Below, in pieces: positions 25,162-33,564 of a DNA stretch of 64,000 bases. A program made the position numbers and the translations under genes. The DNA lies in contig NZ_CP097218.1 in the NCBI RefSeq assembly GCF_023373525.1, positions 3,968,001 through 4,032,000 of the forward strand, read 5' to 3'. This stretch comes from Brachybacterium kimchii. GTDB taxonomy: Bacteria > Actinomycetota > Actinomycetes > Actinomycetales > Dermabacteraceae. Below the pieces are notes generated by a model that saw only the letters and a program-made list of their open reading frames with translations, was not told the DNA's origin and ran no database searches. Numbering within the stretch: position 1 is the first letter of the stretch; every line of letters starts with the position of its first letter.

Positions 25162-25947
25162 ATGTCCGGGGCGCGCGGGGATCGTGAGGTGCGCACCCTG
25201 CCGCGCCTCACCGCGGGTGCGGTCGACATCCCGCGCGAGATCCTCCACGCGGGCGAGGAGCTGGGCCGGGACACCTCGTGGGAGCAGCACTCGCACCCCA
25301 CCCATGAGCTGCTGTGGAACGCGCGCGGCGCATCGACCGCGACCATCGGCACCCGGACGTGGACCATCACGCCGCACCTGGGTCTGTGGATCCCGGCGGG
25401 CGTGCCGCACACGGGGTGGGCGCCGCGCGGCACCTGGCACCGTGCCGCCCAGTTCAGCCTGCGCACCCGAGCCCTGGCCGATCGGGCCGTGAGCATCGCG
25501 GTCACCCCGCTGCTGCTGCTCGTGCTCGACAGGCTCGGCGAAGAGGACCTCGCGGAGTCGTCGCGGCTGATCACCGAATCGATGGTCCTGGACCTCCTTC
25601 ATCCCGCGGAGCAGGACCTGATGGTGCAGATGCCCGAGCACCCGCAGCTGCGCCCGATCGTCGAGGCCCTCCGTCGCGACCCCGCCGACGGGACGACCCT
25701 CGAGCAGTGGGCGTCCCGGCTCGGCGTGAGCAGCCGCACCCTGACCCGTGCCTTCGTCGCGCACACGGAGCACGCCTTCCGGCCGTGGGCCACGCGCGTG
25801 CGGGCCCAGCACGCGGTGGCCCTCCTCGCCGAGGGTGCGCGCCTGGACGATGTGAGCGAGCGGGTCGGCTATCGCTCCCCGAGCGCGTTCATCGCGGCCT
25901 TCCGCCGCCTGACGGGGACCACGCCCTCCCGCTTCCACGAACCCTGA
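25162..25947 (+). CDS. AraC-family transcriptional regulator with cupin N-terminus
   Basis: About 261 aa. Residues ~20-110 form a cupin-like sensor (HSHPTHELLWNARGASTATIG, LGLWIPAGVPHTGWAP). Residues ~175-260 hold the paired AraC helix-turn-helices (WASRLGVSSRTLTRAFVAHT, then VSERVGYRSPSAFIAAFRRL followed by GTTPSRF). It lies 304 nt upstream of the siderophore uptake operon on the same strand, so it may activate that operon on sensing ligand. This link is by position only. The ATG start is chosen for fit to the cupin; an in-frame GTG at 25136 is an alternative. Confidence 0.83.
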   Translation: MSGARGDREVRTLPRLTAGAVDIPREILHAGEELGRDTSWEQHSHPTHELLWNARGASTATIGTRTWTITPHLGLWIPAGVPHTGWAPRGTWHRAAQFSLRTRALADRAVSIAVTPLLLLVLDRLGEEDLAESSRLITESMVLDLLHPAEQDLMVQMPEHPQLRPIVEALRRDPADGTTLEQWASRLGVSSRTLTRAFVAHTEHAFRPWATRVRAQHAVALLAEGARLDDVSERVGYRSPSAFIAAFRRLTGTTPSRFHEP

Positions 25948-26251
25948 GCCGCAGCCGCAGCCTGCCAGCAAGCGCGGTCGGCGGCGCGGGAAGCAGCGCG
26001 TGACCAGGCTCATCATCGTGTCCGCGATGCGACATCCATGTCCCGATGGCGCGATTGCGGACTGGCCAGTCGAGCCTCTACGCTGACCAAGGCAAACCTC
26101 ACTCCGCCCTCCGTGGTCGGGGGATGGTGCGCCTCGTGCCCACCTCGCCGCGCGCGCCGCGCGCCGCACTCCGCCGTTCCGCTCGCCGTGCCCCGCACGC
26201 GCGCTCCGGGACGTGCCCCGGTGGCGTCTCGTCACCCCTCGAAAGGAAACC
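25948..26251. promoter_or_regulatory. Intergenic region upstream of the iron-uptake operon, with a degenerate iron-box half-site
   Basis: 304 nt without a gene. GGCAAACCTCA at 26091-26101 agrees at 9 of 11 positions with the right half of the DtxR/IdeR consensus (GGCTAACCTAA). The left half is not preserved, so this is weak support for iron control. The ribosome site GAAAGGAAAC precedes ATG 26252. Confidence 0.35.
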
Positions 26252-27313
26252 ATGTCCCATTCCTCGCGCCGTTCCGCCATCGGCCGTCGTGCTCTTCTCG
26301 GCTCCGGGCTCGCGCTGCCGGCGCTCGCCCTGGCCGCCTGCTCCGGAACCGACGACGCCTCGGAATCGGCGGGGGGAGGATCCGAGGCCTCGGACGGCGG
26401 CGGCGCCTTCCCGCTGAGCGTCGAGCACGCCCTCGGCACCGCGGAGATCCCTGCCGAGCCCACCAGCATCGCGTGCGTGAACTGGGGCAATCACGAGGTG
26501 CCGCTCGCCCTGGGCGTGGTGCCCGTCGGCATGGCCGCGGCGAACTTCGGCGACGACGACGGCGACGGCGTGCTGCCCTGGGTGAGCGACAGGCTCGAGG
26601 AGCTGGGCGCCGAGACGCCGGTCCTGTTCGACGAGACCGACGGCATCGATTTCGAGGCCGTCGCGAACACCGAGCCCGACCTGATCCTGGCGACCTACTC
26701 CGGTCTCACCCAGGAGGACTACGACACCCTCAGCGAGATCGCACCGACCATCGCCTACCCGGAGGTCGCATGGGGCACTCCGTGGCGCGAGATGATCGAG
26801 TACAGCGCCAAGGGCATGGGCATGCAGTCCAAGGGCGAGAAGCTCATCGCCGACCTCGAGAAGGAGATCTCCGACGCGGTGGAGAAGCACTCCGGCGTCA
26901 CGGGGAAGTCGGCCATGTTCCTCACCCATGTGGACACCTCGGACCTCAGCGTCGTGAACTTCTACACCGCCCATGACACGCGGCCGATGTTCTTCGAGGA
27001 CCTGGGGATGTCCACGCCGAAGTCCATCGCCGAGGTCTCGGCGAAGACCGACGAGTTCTCGGGCAGCGTGAGCGCGGAGAAGGCGGACGTGTTCGACGAC
27101 GTCGACATCATCGTCACCTACGGCGACGAGAAGCTCGTCAAGACCCTGCAGGGCGATCCGGTGCTCTCGCAGATCCCCGCCGTGAAGAACGACGCGATCG
27201 TGGCCCTGCCCTCGGACGATCCGTTCGGCACCGCCGCGAACCCGACCCCGCTGTCGATCTCGTACGTGCTCGACCGGTACCTCGACGAGCTCGAGCAGGC
27301 CGCCGGGAAGTGA
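26252..27313 (+). CDS. Siderophore-type iron ABC transporter, substrate-binding lipoprotein
   Basis: 353 aa. The signal has twin arginines (IGRRALLGSG) and a lipobox LAAC with Cys30, so it is anchored outside the membrane, possibly exported by Tat. A Ser/Gly-rich tether follows. The mature part is a FecB/FhuD-like (class III) binding protein (EPTSIACVNWGNHEVPLALG, NTEPDLILATYSGLTQEDYD, SEIAPTIAYP). It should bind a ferric siderophore or haem-like chelate. It is followed at once by two FecCD permeases and an ATPase, with its stop overlapping the first permease start. Confidence 0.9.
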   Translation: MSHSSRRSAIGRRALLGSGLALPALALAACSGTDDASESAGGGSEASDGGGAFPLSVEHALGTAEIPAEPTSIACVNWGNHEVPLALGVVPVGMAAANFGDDDGDGVLPWVSDRLEELGAETPVLFDETDGIDFEAVANTEPDLILATYSGLTQEDYDTLSEIAPTIAYPEVAWGTPWREMIEYSAKGMGMQSKGEKLIADLEKEISDAVEKHSGVTGKSAMFLTHVDTSDLSVVNFYTAHDTRPMFFEDLGMSTPKSIAEVSAKTDEFSGSVSAEKADVFDDVDIIVTYGDEKLVKTLQGDPVLSQIPAVKNDAIVALPSDDPFGTAANPTPLSISYVLDRYLDELEQAAGK

Positions 27314-28350
27314 CGGCGTCCTCGACGCTCGCCCCGCTCCGCCGGGGCCGGCGCACGCGCCTGCTGTGGCTGCTCGGGTGCCTGGCCCTGCTGGCCGCCC
27401 TCGCCCTGGCCTCAGTCGCCCTCGGGTCCAGGCAGGTGGGCCTCGAGGACATCCTCGCGGCCCTGAGGGGGACGCCAGAGGGGTTCGACCAGGCCGCTGT
27501 CGCCAAGCGCATGCCGCGCACCGTGCTCGCGCTCGTCGGCGGGGCGGGGCTCGGCATCTCGGGGTGCATCATGCAGGGCGTCACCCGCAACCCGCTCGCC
27601 GACCCGGGCATCCTCGGCGTGAACACCGGCGCGACCCTCGCCGTGGTGATCGCCATGGCGGCCTTCGGACTCGGCAACGGCTCGGGGGACGCCCGCACCA
27701 TGGTGTGGGTCGCGATCGCAGGGGCGGGCGCCACCGCCGTCGGGGTCTACGTCATCGGCTCCCTCGGGCAGGGCGGCGCCACGCCGCTCAAGCTCGCGCT
27801 CGCGGGTGCCGCGACCTCTGCCGCCCTCGGATCGCTGGTCACCGCGGTGGTCCTGCCCCGCGGAGACATCGCCGAATCGGCTCGGTCCTGGCAGATCGGC
27901 GGGGTGGGCGGCGCGACCTGGGCGACCCTCCATCAGATCTGGCCCTTCCTGCTCGTCGGGCTCGTGCTCGCACTCGTCACCGCGCGCGGACTGGACTCCC
28001 TCGCACTCGGGGACGAGGTCGCGGCCGGCCTGGGTGAGCACGTGCTGGCGACCCGGCTGCTCGCCGCCCTGGGCGCGGTGCTCCTGTGCGGGGCCGTGAC
28101 CGCAGCCTGCGGACCGATCGGCTTCGTCGGGCTGGTGGTCCCGCACGCGTGCCGCCTGCTCGTCGGCGTCGGGCATCGCCCCCTGATGGTGTTCAGCGGC
28201 GTCGTGGGCGCGTGCCTGCTGCTCGCCTCGGACGTGCTGGGGCGGCTCATCGCGCGCCCCGAGGAGCTGGACGTCGGCATCGTCACGGCGCTGCTGGGAG
28301 CGCCCTTCTTCATCGCCATCGTGCGGCGTCAGAAGGTGAAGGCACTGTGA
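27310..28350 (+). CDS. FecCD-family iron-siderophore permease 1
   Basis: 346 aa from a GTG inside the stop of the binding-protein gene. It has about nine to ten helices. Family blocks are RMPRTVLALVGGAGLGISGCIMQGVTRNPLADPGILGVNTGA, present here as RMPRTVLALVGGAG and RNPLADPGILGVNTGA, and the C-terminal CGPIGFVGLVVPHACRLLVG. It forms the membrane channel as a pair with the next permease. The overlap (GTGA) shows translational coupling. Confidence 0.92.
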   Translation: MTASSTLAPLRRGRRTRLLWLLGCLALLAALALASVALGSRQVGLEDILAALRGTPEGFDQAAVAKRMPRTVLALVGGAGLGISGCIMQGVTRNPLADPGILGVNTGATLAVVIAMAAFGLGNGSGDARTMVWVAIAGAGATAVGVYVIGSLGQGGATPLKLALAGAATSAALGSLVTAVVLPRGDIAESARSWQIGGVGGATWATLHQIWPFLLVGLVLALVTARGLDSLALGDEVAAGLGEHVLATRLLAALGAVLLCGAVTAACGPIGFVGLVVPHACRLLVGVGHRPLMVFSGVVGACLLLASDVLGRLIARPEELDVGIVTALLGAPFFIAIVRRQKVKAL

Positions 28351-29405
28351 GCGCACAGGTCACCTCGGCCCCTCCGCCCTCGACGCTCGAGAGGGTGCGC
28401 GCCGAGCGCCGCCGTCGCCGCGTGCGCCGCACCGCGACCGTGCTCGTGCTGGTCGTGCTGATCGCCGCCGGGTTCTACGCCTCCTTGGCGATCGGTCACC
28501 GCGTCTACTCGGCCGGGGAGATCTGGCGCGTGGTCCGCGGCCAGCAGGTCCCCGGCGCCTCCTTCACCGTCGGCACGCTGCGCCTGCCGCGCGCCGTCCT
28601 CGCGGTGCTCGTGGGCTGCTGCTTCGGGCTCGGCGGCGTCACCTTCCAGACGATGCTCCGCAACCCGCTCGCGAGCCCGGACATCATCGGCATCAGCGCG
28701 GGCGCGTCCGCCGCGGCGGTCGTCGCCATCGTGCTGCTGGGGCTCTCGGGTCCCGCCGTGTCCGTGATCGCGATCCTCGCCGGGCTCGCCGTGGCCCTCG
28801 CGATCTACCTGCTCTCGTATCGCAAGGGCGTGGCGGGCACGCGCCTGATCCTGGTCGGGATCGGGGTGGCAGCCATGCTCGACTCGGTGACCAGCTACGT
28901 GCTCTCCCGTGCGGCGCAGTGGGACCTGCAGGAGGCGATGCGCTGGCTCACCGGGAGCCTGAACGGGTCCGCCTGGGGCGATGTGCGTCCCGTCCTGGTC
29001 GCGCTCCTCGTCGGCGGGCCCGTGCTGCTGGCCGCCTCCCGGGACCTGACCGCCTCCCAGCTCGGCGACGACACCGCCGCGGCCCTCGGCGTGCGCGTCC
29101 AACGGCTGCGGCTCGTGGTCGTGATCGCCGCGGTGGGCCTGGTCGCCTTCGCGACCGCGGCCACCGGCCCGATCGCCTTCGTGGCGTTCCTCGCGGGGCC
29201 GATCGCCGCCAGGATCGTCGGCCCGGGGGCCTCGCTCCTCGTGCCCTCCGCACTGGTCGGCGCGCTGCTGGTCGTCGTCTCCGACCTCGTGGGGCAGTGG
29301 GCGATCGGCACCCGCTTCCCCGTCGGCGTGGTGACGGGCGTGCTCGCCGCCCCGTACCTCATCTATCTCGTCGTCCGCACCCAGCGCTCGGGCGGATCCC
29401 TATGA
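28347..29405 (+). CDS. FecCD-family iron-siderophore permease 2
   Basis: 352 aa. GTG 28347 overlaps the stop of permease 1. After a basic N-terminus rich in Arg it has the same family blocks (RLPRAVLAVLVGCCFGLGG, RNPLASPDIIGISAGASAAA, ATGPIAFVAFLAGPIAARIV). It is the second half of the heterodimeric channel. The cytoplasmic loop with a Gly (around DIIGISAG) should contact the ATPase encoded 58 nt downstream. Confidence 0.92.
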   Translation: MSAQVTSAPPPSTLERVRAERRRRRVRRTATVLVLVVLIAAGFYASLAIGHRVYSAGEIWRVVRGQQVPGASFTVGTLRLPRAVLAVLVGCCFGLGGVTFQTMLRNPLASPDIIGISAGASAAAVVAIVLLGLSGPAVSVIAILAGLAVALAIYLLSYRKGVAGTRLILVGIGVAAMLDSVTSYVLSRAAQWDLQEAMRWLTGSLNGSAWGDVRPVLVALLVGGPVLLAASRDLTASQLGDDTAAALGVRVQRLRLVVVIAAVGLVAFATAATGPIAFVAFLAGPIAARIVGPGASLLVPSALVGALLVVVSDLVGQWAIGTRFPVGVVTGVLAAPYLIYLVVRTQRSGGSL

Positions 29406-29463
29406 CGCCCGGCGGCGCCCCTCATCCCCGGCCCGCGCCCGTCCCGCCAGGAGGCAAACCACG

Positions 29464-30273
29464 ATGACCACGGACCACACCCTGGCAGCGAGCGGCCTCA
29501 GCGCGGGCTACGGGGACCGCAGCGTGATCGAGGGCCTCGACCTCGAGCTGGTGCCCGCGCGGATCACGGCGATCATCGGGGCCAACGCGTGCGGGAAGTC
29601 GACCCTGCTGCGCGTGCTCTCGCGTCTGCTGGCGCCGACGTCGGGCCAGGTGCTGCTCGACGGCACCCGGATCCACCGTCTGCCGGCCAAGCAGGTCGCG
29701 CGCACCCTGGGCCTGCTGCCGCAGTCGCCGATCGCACCCGAGGGCATCACCGTCTCCGAGCTGGTCTCCCGGGGGCGGCATCCGCATCAGGGCCTGGTGG
29801 CGCGATGGTCGGCCGCCGACGACGAGGCCGTCGCGGAGGCGCTCGACGCGACCGGGACCGCGGCTCTCGCCGAGCGCCCCGTGGACGAGCTCTCCGGCGG
29901 TCAGCGTCAGCGCGTGTGGATCGCGATGGCCCTGGCCCAGCGCACCGATCTGCTCCTGCTCGACGAGCCCACGACGTTCCTGGACGTGAACCACCAGGTC
30001 GAGGTGCTCGATCTGCTCACCGACCTCAACGCCCGCCGGGGCACCACGATCGTCATGGTCCTGCACGACCTGAACCTCGCCGCCAGGTACGCCGACCACC
30101 TGGTGATGATGGAGCACGGGCGGATCCACGGCGCTGGCGCTCCCGGGGAGGTCTTCACCGCCGAGGCGGTGAGGACCGTGTTCGGCCTCGAGAACCGCGT
30201 GATCCGCGACCCCGTCTCCGGCAGCCCGATGATGCTGCCCATCGGCCGGCATCACGGGGTCTCCGAGGACTGA
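29464..30273 (+). CDS. Siderophore ABC transporter ATPase (FepC/FecE type)
   Basis: 269 aa. Walker A is GANACGKSTLL, an odd variant with Ala-Cys where Gly-x-Gly is usual but keeping GKST. The signature is LSGGQRQRVWIAMALAQ, Walker B is LLLLDEPTTFLDV, and the H-loop His is in MVLHDLNLAARYADH. It drives the two FecCD permeases. AGGAGG lies 8-13 nt before the ATG. It ends the four-gene import operon and converges with the minus-strand reductase gene 24 nt away. Confidence 0.92.
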   Translation: MTTDHTLAASGLSAGYGDRSVIEGLDLELVPARITAIIGANACGKSTLLRVLSRLLAPTSGQVLLDGTRIHRLPAKQVARTLGLLPQSPIAPEGITVSELVSRGRHPHQGLVARWSAADDEAVAEALDATGTAALAERPVDELSGGQRQRVWIAMALAQRTDLLLLDEPTTFLDVNHQVEVLDLLTDLNARRGTTIVMVLHDLNLAARYADHLVMMEHGRIHGAGAPGEVFTAEAVRTVFGLENRVIRDPVSGSPMMLPIGRHHGVSED

Positions 30274-30297
30274 GCGCGGCCCCGGCCGCGCCCCGCC

Positions 30298-32541
30298 TCA
30301 CCACTCGAGGATGGACCAGCGCTTCTTCTTGGCGACGGAGTAGAGGCCCAGATCGGGGGAGACCGCTGAGGGCGTGCCGACGAGCTCGAGCCAGGAGGCG
30401 TCGGCATGGGAGTCGCCGTAGCCGTAGGACTTCTTGAGGTCGGCGCCGTGCTCGTCGGCGTACTTGCGCAGCCAGTTGGCGCGGGCCTCGTCGACCACCG
30501 GGGGAGTGGCGAGGTAGCCGCTCATCACGCCGTCGGAGGTGACGTCCATGCGGGTGGCGACGATGTCGTCGAACAGACCGGCGAGCGGCTCGACGAGCAC
30601 GTCGAGGGCCCCGGTGACGAGCACGGTGCGGTGGCCCGCGCGGCGGTGCTGCTCGATGAGCTCGAGCGCCTCGGGGCGGATCGAGGAGCGGATCGAGCGG
30701 CCCAGGCTGCCGGAGAGCAGCTGCTCGAGCTCCTCGCGGCGGTAGCCCTTGTAGCGGCGGTTGACCAGGCGGATCAGCTCGGAGCGGTCGCGCTTCTCGG
30801 CCCGCAGGTAGGAGGGCACCGAGCGCAGCAGGGAGCCGATCTCGCCGGGCCACGAGGCGGTCGGCTTGGTCGCGCGCACCACCGAGAGGTACTGCTGGAT
30901 GATGTTGGCGCCGACCACGGTGCCGTCCAGGTCGAAGACGGCGAGGGCGTCGCTCGCCTCCTTCATCTCCGGCGCGGGGCGGTTCTGGCGGGCGCGCACG
31001 GCGGCGCGGCCGCGCGAGTACGCCTTGGTGAGCTCCGTGACCGCGGGCAGGTGGAGGTTCCGGAAGTAGTCGACCCAGTCGACCTTCGTGATGTCGAAGT
31101 CGTGGGTCGAGAGGAACTCGGCGGGCAGCTCCTCGCGCAGCGCGCGGGTGTTCGCGTCGTCGAAGACCATCTCGGTCTTCGTGTACTGGCGGTAGAGCTC
31201 GATGTACTTGCGCAGCGTGGTCAGGCCCGAGGCATTGCGGTGCAGGGTCGTCGTCCACTCGCGGGTGCGGCGGGTCGCGGGCAGGCGGGAGACGACGGTC
31301 TGACCGGCCTTGGTGGCGATCTCCTTCATCCGGAAGCGCTGCTCGACGAGGTCGACGGACGGGAACGTCCAGTCGGGCACGACGATGTCCTTGCCGTCGT
31401 CGTCCTGCAGCGGGTGCTCGACGAAGTAGCCGCGCACGGCGTCGACCATCTCGTGGAAGGGCAGCGGGTTCGAGCCGCCGGAGGCGACCTGGAAGTAGGC
31501 GTCGTCGCCGCGGCGGGAGACGTCCTGGGTCGCGAGCGCCACGATCACGTTGACCACGAAGTCGACGGGGATGATGTCCAGGATCGAGTCGGCGAGGCCC
31601 GGGAACTCGGGCAGCAGGCCGCGGCCGAAGGCCATGATCAGCGGGTCGGCGACCTTGTAGCCGTCGATCCAGCCGGGGTAGGGGCGCTGCAGCGCGGACT
31701 CGATGATCGAGGGGCGCACGAAGGAGACGCGGTGGCCGGCGTCGGCCCACATCTCCTCGGCGACGCGCTCGGCCATCGCCTTGGTGAAGGTGTAGATGTC
31801 GGTCCAGCCGACGGACTGCGCGCGCGTGCGGCCGAAGTCGACGAGGCGCTCGTCGACCCACTGCTTGCGCGCCTCCTCGGCGGCGGCGGCGACGGCCTTG
31901 GGGCCCATGCGGCCGTCGCGCAGACGGGCGATGCGCATCTGGGTGCGCAGGTTCTCGGGCCGACGGGACTCGGCCTCGACGCGCTGGCGCGCCGCCTGGG
32001 AGGCCTCGAACTCGGCCTTCCAGTCGACGCCGTGCTCGAGCCGGCCCTCGCGGCGCAGCCCCTTGGAGATGCCGCCGACGTACGCGGTGGAGACGTGGAT
32101 GACGTGCGGGTCCTGACCGGAGTCCAGGAGCGCTTGGTAGAGGTTGCGCGCGCCGCCGACGTTGGTCCGGAACGCGTCGTCGATCGGCGGGTCGAAGGAC
32201 ACCGAGGACGCGGAGTGGATGACCGTGTCGTAGCTCTTGTCGAGCGCCGGCATCGCGGTCAGGTCGCCCTCGAGCACGTCGACGCGCGAGTCGAAGGCCG
32301 CGCGCACGGTGTCCTTGCCCACGCGGTCGGCCCAGGAGGAGAACACGGGCTTGCGCAGCAGGCCCTCGAGGCGCTTGCGACCGGTCAGCGTCCCCTTCGC
32401 GCGCACGACGGCGGTCACGCGGACGTCGTCGGTGTACTCGAGGAGCGACTGCAGGACGGCCTGGCCGAGGAAGCCGGTGACACCGGTCAGCAGGATCTCG
32501 CGCGGGCCGGAGCGCTCGGGGGACGGGGTGGGGTTGGACAT
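30298..32541 (-). CDS. Fatty acyl-CoA reductase fused to a HAD-IB phosphatase
   Basis: 747 aa, two enzymes in one. Residues ~15-430 are an extended SDR of the fatty acyl-CoA reductase type. It has NADPH loop LLTGVTGFLG (17-26), STAYVGG (151-157), Tyr250/Lys254 (YTFTK) and SIIESALQRPYPGWIDGYKVADP (278-300), the last typical of reductases that make fatty alcohols. Residues ~533-747 are a HAD-IB phosphatase (FDLDGTVV at 536-543, LVTGALDVLVEPLAG, YGDSHADASWLEL) of the CicA/SerB-like group. Together with the divergent SDR, acyltransferase and alkyl-DHAP synthase genes it suggests fatty alcohol supply for ether lipids. The HAD part may remove a lipid phosphate, which is inference. Confidence 0.85.
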   Translation of the reverse strand: MSNPTPSPERSGPREILLTGVTGFLGQAVLQSLLEYTDDVRVTAVVRAKGTLTGRKRLEGLLRKPVFSSWADRVGKDTVRAAFDSRVDVLEGDLTAMPALDKSYDTVIHSASSVSFDPPIDDAFRTNVGGARNLYQALLDSGQDPHVIHVSTAYVGGISKGLRREGRLEHGVDWKAEFEASQAARQRVEAESRRPENLRTQMRIARLRDGRMGPKAVAAAAEEARKQWVDERLVDFGRTRAQSVGWTDIYTFTKAMAERVAEEMWADAGHRVSFVRPSIIESALQRPYPGWIDGYKVADPLIMAFGRGLLPEFPGLADSILDIIPVDFVVNVIVALATQDVSRRGDDAYFQVASGGSNPLPFHEMVDAVRGYFVEHPLQDDDGKDIVVPDWTFPSVDLVEQRFRMKEIATKAGQTVVSRLPATRRTREWTTTLHRNASGLTTLRKYIELYRQYTKTEMVFDDANTRALREELPAEFLSTHDFDITKVDWVDYFRNLHLPAVTELTKAYSRGRAAVRARQNRPAPEMKEASDALAVFDLDGTVVGANIIQQYLSVVRATKPTASWPGEIGSLLRSVPSYLRAEKRDRSELIRLVNRRYKGYRREELEQLLSGSLGRSIRSSIRPEALELIEQHRRAGHRTVLVTGALDVLVEPLAGLFDDIVATRMDVTSDGVMSGYLATPPVVDEARANWLRKYADEHGADLKKSYGYGDSHADASWLELVGTPSAVSPDLGLYSVAKKKRWSILEW

Positions 32542-32782
32542 GCGGTGTTCCCTCAGATGCAGGTGGGCGGCCGACGTCCCGGCCGGGTGGGTCTTCCGGC
32601 CTCCGCCCGCCGGCGCGGCGGGCGTGCCCTACCGCGCAGGGGCGCGGGCGGACGTCGTGCACGGTCTCGTCCGACGGTAGCGCATGGGGCCTTCGACCAC
32701 AGGTCGTCCGCGCCGCCGCGTGACGCGCACGACGGCCCGGACCGCCTCGGTGGGAGCACCTCGCCCATGTATCGTGGCCCGC

Positions 32783-33562
32783 ATGCACAGGGCCCTTATC
32801 ACCGGTGGGACCGCAGGCATCGGAGCGGCGTTCGCCAGGGCCTTCGCCCGGCGCGGCGTGGCCCTGGTGCTCGTGGCCCGCGACGACGCGCGCCTCCAGG
32901 AGGCCGCCGCCGAGCTGCGCACGAGCCACGGCGTCGAGGTCGAGACCCTCGTCGCCGATCTGGCCCATCGGGACGACCAGCAGAAGGTCGCCGACAGGCT
33001 CGAATCGACCACCGCCCCCGCGATCGACGTGCTCGTGAACAACGCCGGGTTCTCCGTGCGCGCCTCGCTGCTGGATCCCGACCTGAGCGAGCACGACCGC
33101 GGCTTCGAGGTCATGCAGCGCGCCGTCCTCAAGCTCGGCGGCGCCGCCGGACGCGCGATGAGCGCGCGCGGCGAGGGCTGGATCATCAACATCGCGTCCG
33201 TGAGCGCCTTCATCACGCAGAACAACTACACGGCCATCAAGGCCTGGGTGACCAACTACTCCGAGTCCTTGAGCGTGCAGCTCGAGGGCACCGGCGTGCA
33301 GTCCACGGCCGTCACCCCGGGCTGGGTGCGCACCGAGTTCCACCAGCGCGCCGGCATCCGCGGCTCCTCGATCCCCGGGTTCCTCTGGCTGGACGCCGAC
33401 GACCTCGCCGAGCAGGGCCTGAAGGACGTCGCCCAGGGGAAGGCCGTGAGCATCCCCGGGGGCCGCTGGAAGCTCATCACCGCGCTGCTGCGCTCGCTGC
33501 CGCGCCCGCTCGTGCACCGTCTCAGCTCGCTGCTCAGCTCCCGGCGCAGCAAGGAGCGCTGA
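32783..33562 (+). CDS. Short-chain dehydrogenase/reductase, candidate acyl/alkyl-DHAP reductase
   Basis: 259 aa classical SDR. The cofactor loop TGGTAGIG is at 7-14, NNAG at 86-89, catalytic Ser near 139-141, Tyr149 and Lys153 (YTAIK). A hydrophobic, basic C-terminus (ITALLRSLPRPLVHRLSSLL) could bind the membrane face, as expected of an enzyme acting on lipid substrates. It is first in the run SDR-acyltransferase-alkyl-DHAP synthase, only 2 nt before the next gene. The SDR fold alone does not prove substrate. The pathway gap it would fill is reduction of the DHAP ketone. Confidence 0.82.
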   Translation: MHRALITGGTAGIGAAFARAFARRGVALVLVARDDARLQEAAAELRTSHGVEVETLVADLAHRDDQQKVADRLESTTAPAIDVLVNNAGFSVRASLLDPDLSEHDRGFEVMQRAVLKLGGAAGRAMSARGEGWIINIASVSAFITQNNYTAIKAWVTNYSESLSVQLEGTGVQSTAVTPGWVRTEFHQRAGIRGSSIPGFLWLDADDLAEQGLKDVAQGKAVSIPGGRWKLITALLRSLPRPLVHRLSSLLSSRRSKER

Positions 33563-33564
33563 GC

